In this document: in pieces, positions 45,875 to 58,400 of the stretch | How the letters are laid out: every line of letters starts with the position of its first letter | How positions within the stretch are numbered: the first letter of the stretch is position 1 | DNA from: Anisodus tanguticus | Taxonomy: Eukaryota; Streptophyta; Magnoliopsida; Solanales; Solanaceae | Direction: 5' to 3' | DNA: 64,000 nucleotides | Assembly: GCA_034509755.1 (NCBI GenBank) | Contig: CM067541.1 | Span: 25,364,501 to 25,428,500 of the forward strand | Made by a program: the position numbers and the translations under genes | The notes under the pieces: model-generated | What the model saw: the letters and a program-made list of their open reading frames with translations, nothing else | Told to the model about the DNA's origin: nothing | Database searches by the model: none

Positions 45875-45911
45875 ATTTTAAGACAAGATTTGTTGTAAGT
45901 AAGTTAGAAAG

Positions 45912-46900
45912 ATGACTGGCATAAATCATACTGTTTCTGATTCTCTGCTGCTCAAGGCAATCCATCTGCCTTCCCAACTGCTCAAGGCACTCTTAATGCC
46001 TTTCCGGTTGCTCAAGGCTCATCCAACACCTTTACTGCCACTCAAGGGAATGTTGTCGTTCCTCCACCCGCTGGATTTCACCATGAACGCCCTGAAAAGT
46101 TCATGGGGTCAAACTTCAAGAGATGGAAACAAAAGATGTTATTCTATCATTGTTATGGGAATGACACGTTTCCTAACAGAAGATCCTCCACAAGCTGGAG
46201 ATGAAATGGACCCTTCGCTTTCTGAAACGGGTGAGGGGGCCTAGGCATCCATGTCATTAATGGCATGAAGATGGTTCTTGATGCATGAAGTCATAGTGAT
46301 TTCATGTGTAAGAATTACATATTGAACTGCTTGTCAGACCCTCTCTACACGGTGTATTGCACCGTAGGCACTGCCAAAGAGTTGTGGGAGAAGCTGCAAA
46401 AGAAGTACAACGCACAAGATATAGGTACTAAGAAATTCATCATTGGGAAATTTCTGAAATTTCAAATGGTGGATAGTAAAACAGTGATGTCCCAAGTCCA
46501 GGAATTCCAAATGATTCTACATCACCCTATTTGGAAGGAATGAAACCAAATGAGCAGTGTTTGGTTGCATCACTGATTGAAAAGTTACCTCCTTCATGGA
46601 ATGAGTTTATGAGTTACTTAAAACTCAAGACAAAGGAGATGACCTTTGAAGAACTTATTATCAAACTCCAAATTCAGGAAGATAATAAGAAGGCCTTACC
46701 TAGGGGTAAATAACCCGCTGAGGCAAAGGCAAATCTGACTGAGGCCAAAGGGAATCCAAGCAAGAAGCGCAAGTTCCAGAAAGGCGGCAAGACCCAAGCA
46801 GCGGAGACGTTCAAAGGAAACTTTCACCACTGTGGGAAACCTGGTCAAATGATCAAGGACTGCCGCAAACTCAAGACTAAGAAACAAGAGAAGGCCAAGG
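45912..46900 (+). pseudogene. Copia A gag, broken; zinc knuckle decayed
   Basis: The start MTGINHTVSDSLLLKAI lies 38 bp after the LTR. A short repeat of CTCAAGG-containing units follows, then frameshifts into the capsid: ERPEKFMGSNFKRW, KELWEKLQKKYNAQDIGTKK and SWNEFMSYLKLKTKEMTFEE (UBN2 type). The knuckle near 46823 reads FHHCGKPGQMIKDC. The first Cys is replaced and the usual His after G is Gln, so metal binding is lost. Confidence 0.83.
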
Positions 46901-46984
46901 CTAAGGGCAAGGCACAGGTTAACGTTGTCAAAGACCAGTTTCTGGACGACATGATTGATGAGTTCTCAGTGGTGGTGCTAGAAG

Positions 46985-47130
46985 CAAACCTTGTTGAGAA
47001 TCCTATGCAATGGTGGATGGACATAGGTGCTACAAGACACATCTATTCTAATAGAGATGCTTTCTCCACTTATACACCGATTATAAACAAGAAGTTGTTC
47101 ATGGGTAACAACGCTTCCTCTAACGTGCTG
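46985..47130 (+). pseudogene. Copia A protease fragment
   Basis: QWWMDIGATRHIYSNRDAF shows the active-site Asp with D-I-G in place of D-T-G, followed by LFMGNNASSNVLG. The frame then jumps into integrase C-terminal sequence. Confidence 0.78.
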
Positions 47131-47440
47131 GGGAGAAGCTGTCCTTACCGCTAATACAATTCTTAACAGAGTCCCACATAAGGGTAAGGACAAAACTCTA
47201 TATGAATCATGGAAAGGAAAGAAACCCACCAATAAATATTTAAAGGTGTGGGGTTGTTTGACAAAGGTTGAAGTACCCAAGCAAAAGTAGGTCAAGATTG
47301 GGCCTAAGACTGTAGATTGCATATTCATCGGATATGCAAATAACAGTAGTGCTTATCGCTTCTTAGTGCATAAGTCAGATATTCCATATATCCATGGGGG
47401 TACAATCATGGAATCAAGGAATGCTCAATTCTTTTAAGGT
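47131..47440 (+). pseudogene. Copia A integrase C-terminal scrap; core deleted
   Basis: Directly after the protease, the reading becomes ANTILNRVPHKGKDKTLYES, KVWGCLTKVEVPKQK and VDCIFIGYANNSSAYRFLVH, the region after the integrase core. The zinc finger and all three acidic residues are missing, a deletion of several hundred codons judged from the family's usual layout. Confidence 0.8.
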
Positions 47441-47548
47441 ACCTTTCCTAGAAAGGAAAAAGACATAACCTCTCGCAAACGAAGTTATGAACAAAGCTCT
47501 CACGAATCGGGAGTCGTTGACGGCCCAGATCTAGATGGTTCAGATCTA

Positions 47549-48700
47549 GTGGATCTCGAGGTGGCTGAATATCCGGAATCTAGTGTTCCAGATTCTCAAA
47601 ACTTGGAGACTCCAGAGATGGAACTAAGGCGAAGTAAAAGAGCCAGTAAGGATAAATCCTTCGGTTCTGACTTTGTAGCTTATATGGTTGATGATGAACC
47701 AAGGACAATTGCTGAAGCATTATCAACTTCAGAGGCACCGCTCTAGAAAGAAGCTATTGAGAGTGAAATAGGCTACATTATGCATAACCATACTTGAGAA
47801 TTGGTTGATCTTCCTCCGGGAAATAAACCGTTGAGGTGTAAATGGATACTCAAACGGAAGTATAACGCAGATGGGTCTATAGATAAGTACAAGGTCAGGT
47901 TGGTAGTCAAGGGATATCGGCAGAAAAAAGGTCTTGACTACTTTGACACGTACTCCCGGTATCTCGGATGACGTCCATATGGGTATACATTGCGATCGCA
48001 GCATTGCGTGACCTTGAGATACATCAAATAGATGCAAAGATAGCCTTCCTAAATGGTGATTTGGAAGAAAAAATTTATGTATATGGTTCAAGGGCAAGAG
48101 AAAAAAGTCTGTCGGCTTGTCAAATCTCTGTACGGGCTGAAACAAGCTCCAAAGCAAAGGCACGAAAAAATTGACAGTACACTATTATCGAAGGGTTTCG
48201 CCATTAATGAGTGTGACAAATGTGTCTACATGAAAGGTAACTCTGACTTGTTTGTTATGATATGCCTGTATGTAGATGACATATTGATCACAGAGTGTAG
48301 TCCTAGCATAATTCTAGAGACTAAGAACATGTTGAAATAATGCTTCGATATGAAGGATATGGGTATCGCAGATGTCATCTTAGGGATAAAAATCTCTAAG
48401 ACGTCTAACAGACTGGTCTTATCTCAGTCTCACTACATCAAGGATATTTTGAGAAAGTTTGAGATGTTAGACAGTTCGCCTATAAAGTCACCAATGGATA
48501 GAAATTAAAAGCTTGATAAAAATCGTGATGCACCCATATGCCAGGAGCAATATGCACAGGTGATCGGTAGTTTGATGTACATAACAAACTGCACCCGACC
48601 TGATATTGCTTATGCAACCACCAAGTTGGCTAGGTTTACCCATAATCCGAGTAATGATCACTGAAAGGCATTGAATCGGGTACTTCAATACCTGAAATAC
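47549..48700 (+). pseudogene. Copia A reverse transcriptase, broken
   Basis: It runs from the RRSKRASKDKSFGSDFVAYM linker through KWILKRKYNADGSIDKYKVR, KSLYGLKQAPKQRHEKID and the catalytic MICLYVDDILIT (48262-48297) to GSLMYITNCTRPDIAY. Stops include 47743, 47968 and 48338 regions and a frameshift near 48050. The YVDD box is intact. Confidence 0.85.
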
Positions 48701-49219
48701 ACGCTAAATTACGGGCTACATTATTCGAGATATCCAGTTGTACTAGTGGGGTACAGTGATTCAAACTGGATATCTGATATAGAGAATACCAAGTCCACCA
48801 GTGGGTATGTATTTACAATTAGTGGTGGGGCTGTGTCTTGGAAATCCTCTAAGTAAACTTGCATCGCCCGATCCACGATGGAATCGGAGTTTATCGCTTT
48901 AGACAATGCAGGAGAAGAAGTTGAGTGGCTTCACGACTTCTTAGAAGATGTTCCTTGTTGGAACAAACCCGTACCTTCTGTAATGATCCACTGCGATAGC
49001 CAGTGGGCTCTAGGAAGGGCATATAATGCTATGTACAACGGGAAGTCTCTTCATATTCGACGGATGCATAAAACCATTAGGCAGCTAATCAGCATGGGTA
49101 TAATATCCATTGATTACATAAAGTCAAAGGATAACATAGCAGACCCGCTGACAAAGGGCTTACCCAAGGATCAGATGTTTTGCCTATCTAGGGGAATGGA
49201 CTTAAAACCCAAAGTATAA
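48701..49219 (+). pseudogene. Copia A RNase H, one stop
   Basis: GYSDSNWISDIENTKSTSGY is followed by WKSSK, a TAA at 48854, then STMESEFIALDNAGEEVEWL, IHCDSQWALGRAYNAMYNGK and KDNIADPLTKGLPKDQMFCL. It ends with the TAA at 49217-49219. Apart from the stop it is nearly complete and is the template for recognising the B remnants. Confidence 0.88.
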
Positions 49220-49846
49220 GGACCAATACGGTGGTAACCTAACCTTACTGACTGGAGATCCCAGGAATTAGGTTCAACGGGAAAACTAAGCTGTAAAGGT
49301 TTAGTTGATCGCTTCAGTGGAAGTATAAGCACTTCGGATAGTGATTTTTGTGAAGAAACACCAAATCCAAAGTTGTTCCCGCGATAGACAATAAATGCTA
49401 TCTGCAGTGTGGGTGAAAGTTAAGTTTTCAAAACCTTTATGATCCTCACCGGTTGAGGTTAGGTTTGGGGAAATTTTTAATGGTTCCTAACATTTGTAAA
49501 GTGGGGTATAACAGGATACCTTGTAGGAGACTACCTATTTAAATGCGAGGACAGGCCGCCGCAAATGAACGCACTTAAGAATCCAAGAAGTGTCAACGGC
49601 CACAATGGACAAAACATTACGAAGAACTGAGTAGATGAAGTTGTTGTGTTGGTACCGTTGACTTGTCTTACACTAAACATTGACGGTTCAAGACATCACG
49701 TTCACCGCGCAGTAACTAAGTCCTATGGTATTCAACTATGGAAGGTTCAAAGCGTATGCTACCTATCCAGATTCAACATCAGTCCGCTAAAAGATTGCTG
49801 CAAAAGGCACCAAGTGTGTGCGCCAAAATCTCTTTCAAGAGGGGAT
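49220..49846 (+). other. Copia A 3' untranslated region and polypurine tract
   Basis: About 630 bp are shared with Copia B (22257-24171 without the insert; 51830-52460). The tract TCAAGAGGGGAT precedes the LTR at 49847. Confidence 0.8.
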
Positions 49847-50642
49847 TGTTGAAAACTTACTAAATGTGGAAATAAGTATATCCCATTAATTTATGACTTG
49901 AACAACTGGCCCGCACGTCGGAAACATCGTTTCCACACACGTGCACACGTAGTGCCAAGTATCACAAATTTCATTAGTGAAAGAGATATTGGTACGTATG
50001 TAATACGTTTGAGACATAGAATTATGGACGGTTATTGGCCAAATGACAAAGTATATCACGTTGGTAAAAGAAGGAAGAAGTGTAAGATGAAATGAGTCGG
50101 AAATCGCCGCGGCGCCACACCATCGAAGCCGCGGCACAGGGCCATGGCGCTTCGGAGGCAGAAAGCTGCGACGGAGAGTTGCAAAAATCTGAATGTAACC
50201 CCACAATCAAGTGCAATTACATGGCTATTGAAGGCCATTAGTTGGCTAGTTGAGGGGTCTTCTACTTACACTATAAATTGATGCCTTTGGCTCAATTGAA
50301 CAACACTTAACACTTAGAAAATACTCCAGAATTTTCAGAGTTCATCTTCTTCCTCTCTAGCAAAGTCACTATACTCAAAGTTCTTCAAGAATAACACTTG
50401 AGTTTTCTTTGCTCATTTGTTAAGTTGCTGTTGTATCTTGGGAGACTATTGCCCAACACCGTAAAAGGAGATATACGGGGCAATCTTGTTTTAAAGACAG
50501 AGTGTCATCACTCGACTCAGCAAATCACACAAGCAATTTGTTAAGGTTTTGATTTCCAGTTTTATTGTAATAGTTTGTTTATCCTTTCTACCATTGTAAT
50601 AGTTACTTACTTCCCGTTTCCTACAACAATTGTATCCCAACA
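49847..50642 (+). repeat. 3' LTR of Copia A, 796 bp
   Basis: TGTTGAAAACTTAC to TGTATCCCAACA. It carries the GC block CGCCGCGGCGCC near 50106. Confidence 0.9.
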
Positions 50643-52460
50643 AAATCAAGATCTAGGCGACTTCGTTAGTCCATATTCGATAACATTAATGCATGATCGT
50701 TGAATATTGTACTTGGAAATACTCACAAGGCCACCTTACAAAATTGGCATCAATTATAACTTCTACTACTAAACAATCACTTGCAGTCTTGTATGACATG
50801 GATGTTGAGACAACCTTTCTAACTGGAGAGTTGGAAGGGGAGGATCAGAGTTGGTTTGTTGGATTGTTGGGCTTCTTCCTGAACTTTATTTTTGGTCCCT
50901 GAAATGTTTACATTTTGGTCCTGGAAGTTTCAGGTGAAACAAAAATAATGAATCTAACAACAGAAACATTGACTCTAAAATTAGAAAGCCAACAGTTGGA
51001 AAACCAACAATTTGAAAGTGGAAGTCTTATTGAAACAAAAGTCTCGATATGAAAGATGACATCTCAGGAATTGGAATTTCTAAGACATCTAACGGACTGG
51101 TCTAATTCCAAACTCATTTGTGAGGTAGTTGGCAGTCTCGTTGAAACCACCAATGGATATGAATCATAGAATTGATTGGAATCATGGTGCATCCATATAC
51201 TAGGAGCGATATGCGCAGGTCACATGTAGTTCAATGTATTTTACAACTACAACCGGCCTGGTATCGGCTTACAAAGTAGATCAGTTGAACTAAGATTCAC
51301 TCGTGATTCTAAAAATATCGATAGAAAGCGTTAAATAAGATATGACGATATCTGAAATATTGGCTTATCTACGAATTATGGTATTCTGGATGTCCAGCGG
51401 TTCTGGGAGAACACAGTGATGCAATCTGGACATCGGACTTGTAGAACACCAAAGCCACAAGTGGATGTGTATGGTGTGTCTCTGAAAATCCTCTAAGCAA
51501 ACTTGCATCGGCCGATTCATGATGGAATCAGAGTTTATCGCTTTAAACAAAGCATGAGAATAAGTTGAGTAACTTCACGATTCCTTAGAGGACATCCCTT
51601 ATTGGAAGAAGCCCGTGCCTTCGGCAGTTGTACATTGTGGCTAGCCGGTCGACTTCAGGAAGGTCACAGATGACGGCGTTTGGACATATCTGTCGGAGAC
51701 ATATGGCTGTTGATCATCACGGGTGTCACTTCCTTGATTACTAATCAAAGGTTATAGCAGACCCTTTAACTAAGGGACTACCCGAAGATCAAGAGTTCTG
51801 CATGTCTAGGGGAATGGGATTAAAACCCAAACAATAAAAACTTTTGCGGTGGTAACCCAACCATACTGACTAGAGATCCCAAGAAATTGGTTCAATGGGA
51901 AAACCAAGCGGCAAAAGGTTCAGTCGAATGCTTTGGTTGAAGCAAGAGCACTTCGGATGATGATTTCTGTAAGGAAATATGAATCCAAAGCTGTTCCCGC
52001 GATAGACATTAAAGTGCTACCTGCATGGTGGGTAAAGGTTAAGTTTCCAAACCTTTAACGATCCTCAAACGATTTAGGTTATGGTTGGGGAAACTTTTAA
52101 TGATTCCTAACACTTGTGAAGTGGGGTATAGCAGGATACCTTGTAGAAGATCACATATTTAAGTGCGAGGACAGGCTGCCTCAAATGAACGCACTTAAGA
52201 ATCCAAGTGTGTCCACGGCCACAACAGACAGAACAATAAGAATTAAAATGAATAAGAGGAGTTATTATGTTAGTATAATTGTCTTGGCTTACACTAACGG
52301 TTCAAGACATCACATTCACCGCGCAGTAAGTAAGTTTGGTGGTATTCAACTAGGGACGGTTCAAAGCGGAACTATCTCTCATGATGCAATATCTTTTCGC
52401 TGAAAGATTGTTGAAAGTAGACACCTTGTATGTGCACCAAAATCTCTTTCTAGATGGGAT
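50643..52460 (+). mobile_element. Copia B interior, unit 1, after Copia A
   Basis: Resumes with CAAGATCTAGGCGACTTCG. It has the same RT scrap as B1 (near 50795), a ~150-bp RT remnant absent from B1 (51103-51250) and RNase H remnants at 51390-51810. It lacks the 1.28-kb insert of B1 near 52095. Confidence 0.82.
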
Positions 52461-52944
52461 TGTTGGAAATTTGCCTTTGGTGGTGTGGTGGGGGGGTTGC
52501 GTCCACCCATAATTAATGACTTAAACACCAGAGTTCCGCATGTTAGAGGCTTTATCTCTTCACACGTGCATAATCTACTAAGTTAGTAGATGACCGTAGG
52601 GCCAAAGATCGTCAAATTTCATTAAGAAATGAAAGAGATATTGGTCCACGAAGTAAGGTGTTTGAGGCATGGAAATATGGTGTGGGACAAATCTACCACA
52701 TCGGTGGGAAAATGAAGAATTGTTCTTTTTATAAGCCTAAAAAATGGATAAGGGTTTGGGACCCCAAGGGGTAACCTATGTGTTTGAAGGAGGGAGGACC
52801 TAGCGGTGCTTGGATTCGAGGCTAAGCCCACATGCGCGCCACCGTCGCCCGCCCGTCCGATTTGGGTCGTGGGCTGCTGGGCATCTGGGCTCTTTTGATA
52901 TTATCTTTTTTGGACCCCAAACTGTTTAGTATTTACAGTTTGGT
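52461..52944 (+). repeat. 3' LTR of Copia B (unit 1), truncated at duplication junction
   Basis: It starts TGTTGGAAATTTGCC and stops after CAGTTTGGT, joined to ATGCTAATCC exactly as at 24653/24654. Confidence 0.88.
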
Positions 52945-53548
52945 ATGCTAATCCTTTTCTAGGAATTATGTTAAGGATATAAGTAGACATTTGTAATGCA
53001 TGATGCCAAAATGAAGGGGGTAATGAAGCATGAGCTAGTAAAGTTCGGATAATATTATTAATGGTATAAATTTTTCGTTTGGATTTTCCATTTTGTGAGG
53101 ACGTATGAGGACAAGAGAACCAAAAAGATATACCATTAGTGTCACAAAATTCCCGAAATGACCCATTATCAAATTCCCTTCCATTATCACATTGAATGTT
53201 TTTAATTTCCCGTTCAAATTGTGTACGGATGAATGCTCTAAATTTTAAGAAAGTGGAAAAAACTTGAGACTTTTCCAACAAAGGAAAAGTCCACAAAAAA
53301 ATTAGAATAATCTTTCAAAAATAACACATAATAACGATGGCCCAAAGAGCTCAAAATGAGAGATGTCCATAATCACTATGAATAATATCAAAAGGCAACA
53401 AAGTACTAAAAGTATAGGCTACGAAAGGTAATATAACATGATTTCCTAGTGTACAAGAAGGACAAATATGAGTACTACACGTACTATTACAATCAATAAA
53501 ATTATTATTTTTAAGAGAAGAAAGAATATACGCCCCCGGATGACCCAA
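52945..53548 (-). pseudogene. Copia C2 pre-integrase and integrase fragment
   Basis: An open frame 53296-52901 carries IKNIQCDNGREFDNGSFREF and PHTSSQNGKSKRKIYTINNI. The position of the catalytic Glu (A-E in C0) is changed to S-K. Upstream are MGHPGAYILSSLKNNNFIDC and HSDYGHLSF. It is truncated at the junction. Confidence 0.8.
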
Positions 53549-53688
53549 ACATGCATGTCATACGGACGGTGCTAGAGCGGCAAACGTTGATGGTGTGGCT
53601 TGATGCTTGGAAGTGGTGGTGGTGGTGATTGGATAAAGCTCTCCTCGACTATTACATTTCATTAGAGGTATCCCCGTCGTGAAATCCT

Positions 53689-54605
53689 TCACAGAAAATC
53701 CAAATATGTAATGTTTTTAAAGACTAGAGGTAGATGCGGGGGAGATAAATTTGTGTGACCATAACCACGAATTGGAATTAAATGATCATTACCAACAACT
53801 ATGCCACGATTTTTGCTCAAATTGAAATAAGATGAGAGATTACCTGGCGCGAACGTCATATGAAAAGTGACACTGGTGTCCATGTACCAATTGACATTCG
53901 GGGGATTTAATACAAGTGTATGCATCACAGCCTCGATATCTATTGGTGTCGGAACTGCCGCTGGGCCCGCAACTGCGAAGGCCTGCTGCCCAGGCCCAGT
54001 CGGCAGCCTGGACTGGAACGCTGTGCATTGGGCCTCTGTTGGCTGGCCCAATTCCCTAGGTAGACTTCATGGACTGGAAAATGGAAATTGGGCGATAACC
54101 ATCTAAAGAACAAGACGATCATTCGTGACGGGCGCACCAACGTTCTTGAGTTGATTCGTCAATTCCTTGAGTCTTTTACAATAGGATGAGACATTCGGAA
54201 AATCCTCCATGTTGATGTGGGAGAATTCCTGCTCAAGGGTCATGGCGTGAGAATTTTTGTTATCTTGGAATATATCACACAACCTATCCCAAGTGTCAAT
54301 TGTCGTCCCGTCAGATTCAATAATAGTCTGCAAGAGGTCTGTAGAGATAGTGGAATAAATCTACTAGAGTACCGTAGCATCAAAGGTTCCCATAACTTTT
54401 TTTCATCACCGGTGGTAGGCACTTTCTCCTTGCTTGTTTGTGAGGGGATGATGTGATGAAGGACTCGATGAGAGCGTGCATGAATTTTAAATAATTCCGC
54501 CCATGACGCATATTGGACATTTTCCATCTCAAGAACGATATGGATGTTCTTCTTGATGTTGGAGACTGTAAGGTCATGATGAAACGTGTTCTTTGTGGTA
54601 GACAT
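53689..54605 (-). pseudogene. Copia C2 gag and protease-like region
   Basis: It starts at 54605 (MSTTKNTFHHDLTVSNIKKN) and is split by shifts near 54500, 54350 and 54100. It includes IIESDGTTIDTWDRLCDIFQ and, in the protease-like part, NWYMDTSVTFHMT. The end of that part is lost to the ~70-bp deletion. Confidence 0.78.
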
Positions 54606-55005
54606 GACGAAAGAATAAGAAAAGAATTAGGAATTTGGAAGAAAATTTGGGAGAGGAAAAAAATCGGTCGTCGGCCGAGGGTTAGAATAACGAGGAGGGC
54701 GGCGGAAGTTGGATGTGGAGAAAGAAATATTACCCTAGACTTCTCATACCATGAAAGAGAATAATCCCTTGATTATTTTCATTAATCAAAAGGTCTATAT
54801 ATACATGATATACAAAACTAATTAAGGAAATTAATTCTATATTTTCCTAATACAAGACTAATAGATTTTCCTAGTATAAGACTACTACCATAATTACACT
54901 TGTACAATAATTCTACAACTATGGTAAATTCTTTACAAAATTGAAAAACGTGATATACACGATTTACCGTGATATACACATTTATCGTGATATACATTTC
55001 TTTCA

Positions 55006-55309
55006 GTAGTGTTATTATTGTAGGTCTTCTTTGCCTATCATACTAGTAGAAGCAGTATTGCTTTATAGTCCCCTGTCGCTTGATTTTTGTTGCTATGGGT
55101 TCTTTTGTGTACTTTGTTTATCTTATTTATCTGCGTTAGTTACTGATTCCTTTTTGAGAACGCGCTATCATGGCTTATTCGCTTTTGTTACCATCATTTT
55201 CATACTTCTTTAAATTTTTGTGTCCGGATCTGACCGTTTATCTTGCTTTGCTTGTGCTTATGCTTTGTTTTGAGCAGAGGGTCTTTCAGAAATAACTGTT
55301 CTACCTACC
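55006..55309 (+). mobile_element. RTE-LINE/TS-SINE-type 3' segment, left half (split by Copia D2)
   Basis: Third copy, ending CTACC (55305-55309). The tail resumes at 62976. Confidence 0.75.
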
Positions 55310-56904
55310 TGTAGGATTTGGTTGGGTTCAAAACACATAAGTAAGGCACAACGGAAGTTTAAAATTTTGTTCTTACTTACGCCAACAATTTCTTCTGGTA
55401 TGGTTATCTTTTAATAAAAAACCTGTAACATAAAACATGAACACTTACAAGTTAATAAATCTGGAGTCTTTACTTAGGGATTACACACGACTGTCCCTTC
55501 GACTGGAAGCACTATGCTATGGTGTATTCCTCTGTCAAGAAAGCCAGGAAATCTTGGCAGAGGTTTGTGAGAGTTTCGTCCTAGACTCTAAGTCTCGAAA
55601 GTTTATAGAATTAGTGTTAAGTATGTTTAATAACAATGAGGTTGTGTTGTATTTATAGTTAAAATTAGGTCACAAATCATATTAGGGTTGGGATCCAAGC
55701 CTGGCCCAAAAACTGAGGTGCAGTGGGCCGGTCCGACGGGCCATTTCGAGAGGCGCGAGCGCGAGCCTAGCGGTATTTGCGGCGCCTTATGTAAATTTTC
55801 GTTTCCCATTTTATTTAATATATATATTCAGCACATTAAATCCAAAATCTAATTTTGATTTAATTAAATAATTTCCATCTAATAGAAATTATCCCATAGT
55901 TATTATCAATTTAAATATCTCGATTCCAAATCGTATATTTAATATTCTCTGAATACACCCTTAGACCGAAAAGCCAATCGACATAGTGTGACCCTATAGG
56001 CCTTCACATATCGACACTAATCCAATTAAGGTCCATACGGAACTCCTAGACTGCGCCGTATGACCAACTCAATATGTGAAGTACGTTTACATGAATCCAA
56101 CAAACATAACATTTATGTGAGATGATAAATTTCTTTCATTCGCGACACATTCGATCAAGCTTAGGATTTGCCATGTGTCTATCCAAATGGCTTGATCACT
56201 TTCTCTCATCTATATTAGTCTACAACTAGACCATATTCTAAATATGTCTCTTGCATTGGCCAATGACTTGATCGACCTAATATCACTGAGAAGTTGAGTG
56301 TTCTCTCGAATATCCAACCAAGGAATAAATCCTATTCTTGGCTCAACTACCTCCTTAATTTACATTATAATGCACCCAACACAAGCCGTATCTTATCCTA
56401 TAAGGAGTTTAAGCTTAGGACATGGTCAAAGTATATTACTCTGTAAACAAGGTGCGTCTTGACCTCAAGTCAAAGGACCTTCATCTCCCACACGCTGATA
56501 ACACTTTAGACATGTATAACAAATAGTTTATCAGCAGGGTATACCAATACTTTCCAAAAGTATCAATGTGTCCGTCACTAGTAACCATTACTAGTAGCAG
56601 GTGAGACTTACCACATTCTCTAAGAATGTGACGCAGACCACATGTCGACTTATAACATATCATCGATATCCCATTCTCGATGATCATTAGTCGTGGCTAT
56701 TTTAGAGTTACGCTCTATCATCAAAATCTCACTCTATTAATGACAACATAAGCTCAAGGGATGCACATTAATAAATAATTACAAATAATCAAATAATAAT
56801 TCAATAATTGCAACTGCCATAAATATTAATCTTATTAATAATACGAATGTGTTCAAGTACATTTATCCCTAATAATGATTATCTCTAGGACATACATACT
56901 TTCA
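55310..56904 (-). repeat. 3' LTR of Copia D2
   Basis: TGTAGGATTTGG to ACATACTTTCA in plus orientation; followed by ATCTCCCACTTGG, the complement of the polypurine tract. It is the best reference for the inner end lost in D1. Its GC box near 55735-55785 has diverged. Confidence 0.9.
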
Positions 56905-58400
56905 ATCTCCCACTTGGCCTAGAGCCAATCTCCGATGTATCTAATACCTATGTTTTCAAAATGACCATTATGCTTAACTAAGCTTAATGGTTTAGTAAAC
57001 GGGTCAGCTAGATTATCATTTGTGGGAACATAGTCTAATCTTATTTCTTCAGTTTCCACCATTTCCCTGATTATGTGGTAATTCCTCGGTACATGCTTAT
57101 TTTTGTTTGTTGATCTTGGTTCCTTAGCTTACGCAATCGCACCAGTGTTGTCACAATAGATCATTATTGGACAAGTGGCACTTGGAATAACCCCTAGTTC
57201 CTTCAGGAACTCAGATTTCGCGACAACTTCTTTACCAGCTTTCGATCTAGCAATGTACTCGACTTCAGTTGTCGAATCAGCAGTTGTAGCTTTCTTTGAT
57301 CTTTTCTAACTCACTATTCTGCCATTGAAAATGAAGGCATATCCAGATAGAGATTTGAAGTCATCAAGTGTCTGGAGGCTAGCATCAGTGTACCCAGTAC
57401 ACAATAGCTTCTCTTGTCCACCATAGACTAAGAAATATTCTTTAGTTCGTCTAAGATACTTAAGAATACTCTTGACTGCTTTCCAATGTTCCTTCCCAGT
57501 ATTCTGTTGGAATTTGCAAGTCATACTAAGTGCATAGATCACATCTGGCCTCGTACAGGTCATGGCATACATGATAGATCATATAGCTGAAGCATATGGG
57601 ATTCTTTTCATGCGTTCAAGTTCTGCAACAGTAGAAGGACCATCATTCTTTGATAACTTGATGCCTTGACCCATAAGAAGACTTCCCTTCTTGGAGTTTT
57701 CCATAGAGAATCGTCTTACCACTTTGTCTATGTATGTGGACTGTGACAGCCCCAACAATCTATTAGGTCTATCTCTATAGATCCTAATTCCAAGAATGTA
57801 GCAGGCTTCACACAAGTCCTTCATCATGAAAGTGTTGGATAACCATTCCTTAACTGATTACATGAGAGTCTTATTATCTCCCATTATTAATATGTCATCT
57901 ACATAAATAACAATGGAGACAATACTCCCTTCCTTGTGCCTACTATAAATGCAGGGATCTTCTTTGCTTCTAACAAAGTCAAATGATTTGACTGCTTTGT
58001 CAAAGCAAATATTCTAACTCCTTGAGGCTTGCTTAAGTCCATAAATGGACTTTTGCAGCTTGCATGCTGCTTTGGTCTTAGTATTGGATGTAAGACCCTC
58101 AGGTTGTTTCATATACACCTCCTCAATTAGGTTACCATTGAGGAAGCAATTTTAACATCCATTTGTCAAATGTCATAATCATAGTATGCGGCTATTGCAA
58201 TAAAAATTCGAATGGACTTAATTTTCACAACAGGTGAAAAGGTTTCATCATAATCGACCTCAGGCCGTTAATTATAACCTTTAGCCACCAATGGTGTCCC
58301 TTACGTTCTTCAGGAAGATAGAAATAATGTCCCTTAGTTTCCTTTGGATACCCCACAAAAAATATTTCTCACTTTTAGATTCCAACTTGTCAGTAAACAT
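56905..58400 (-). pseudogene. Copia D2 RT and RNase H, broken and partly deleted
   Basis: The box reads IVIYVDDILIMG near 57900, so YVDD is intact here. RNase H-side pieces at 57306-57572 (MYAMTCTRPDVIYALSMTCK, GYTDASLQTLDDFKSLSGY) and 57579-57827 (CYILGIRIYRDRPNRLLGLS) are clearer than in D1. The RT N-terminal linker is missing at the deletion near 58290. Confidence 0.83.

Larger units (their letters stand above)
44997..50642 (+). mobile_element. Copia A: 5.6-kb internally deleted Copia, plus strand
   Basis: LTRs at 44997-45874 and 49847-50642 enclose gag, protease, an integrase C-terminal scrap, RT and RNase H. It interrupts Copia B where B1 reads TATGTAACCAAGATCTAGG. Flanks TAATC and AAATC are a 5-bp duplication with one change. 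Many stops are present, and the integrase core is absent. Confidence 0.92.
52945..55005 (-). mobile_element. Copia C2: 5' half of Copia C, minus strand
   Basis: Homologous to C0 5173-7259 and to C1, starting at the same junction. It has a private ~70-bp deletion near 53705. The LTR is at 54752-55005 with TGAAAG...CTTTCA ends and a PBS-like TGGTATGAGAAG at 54740-54751. Confidence 0.87.
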
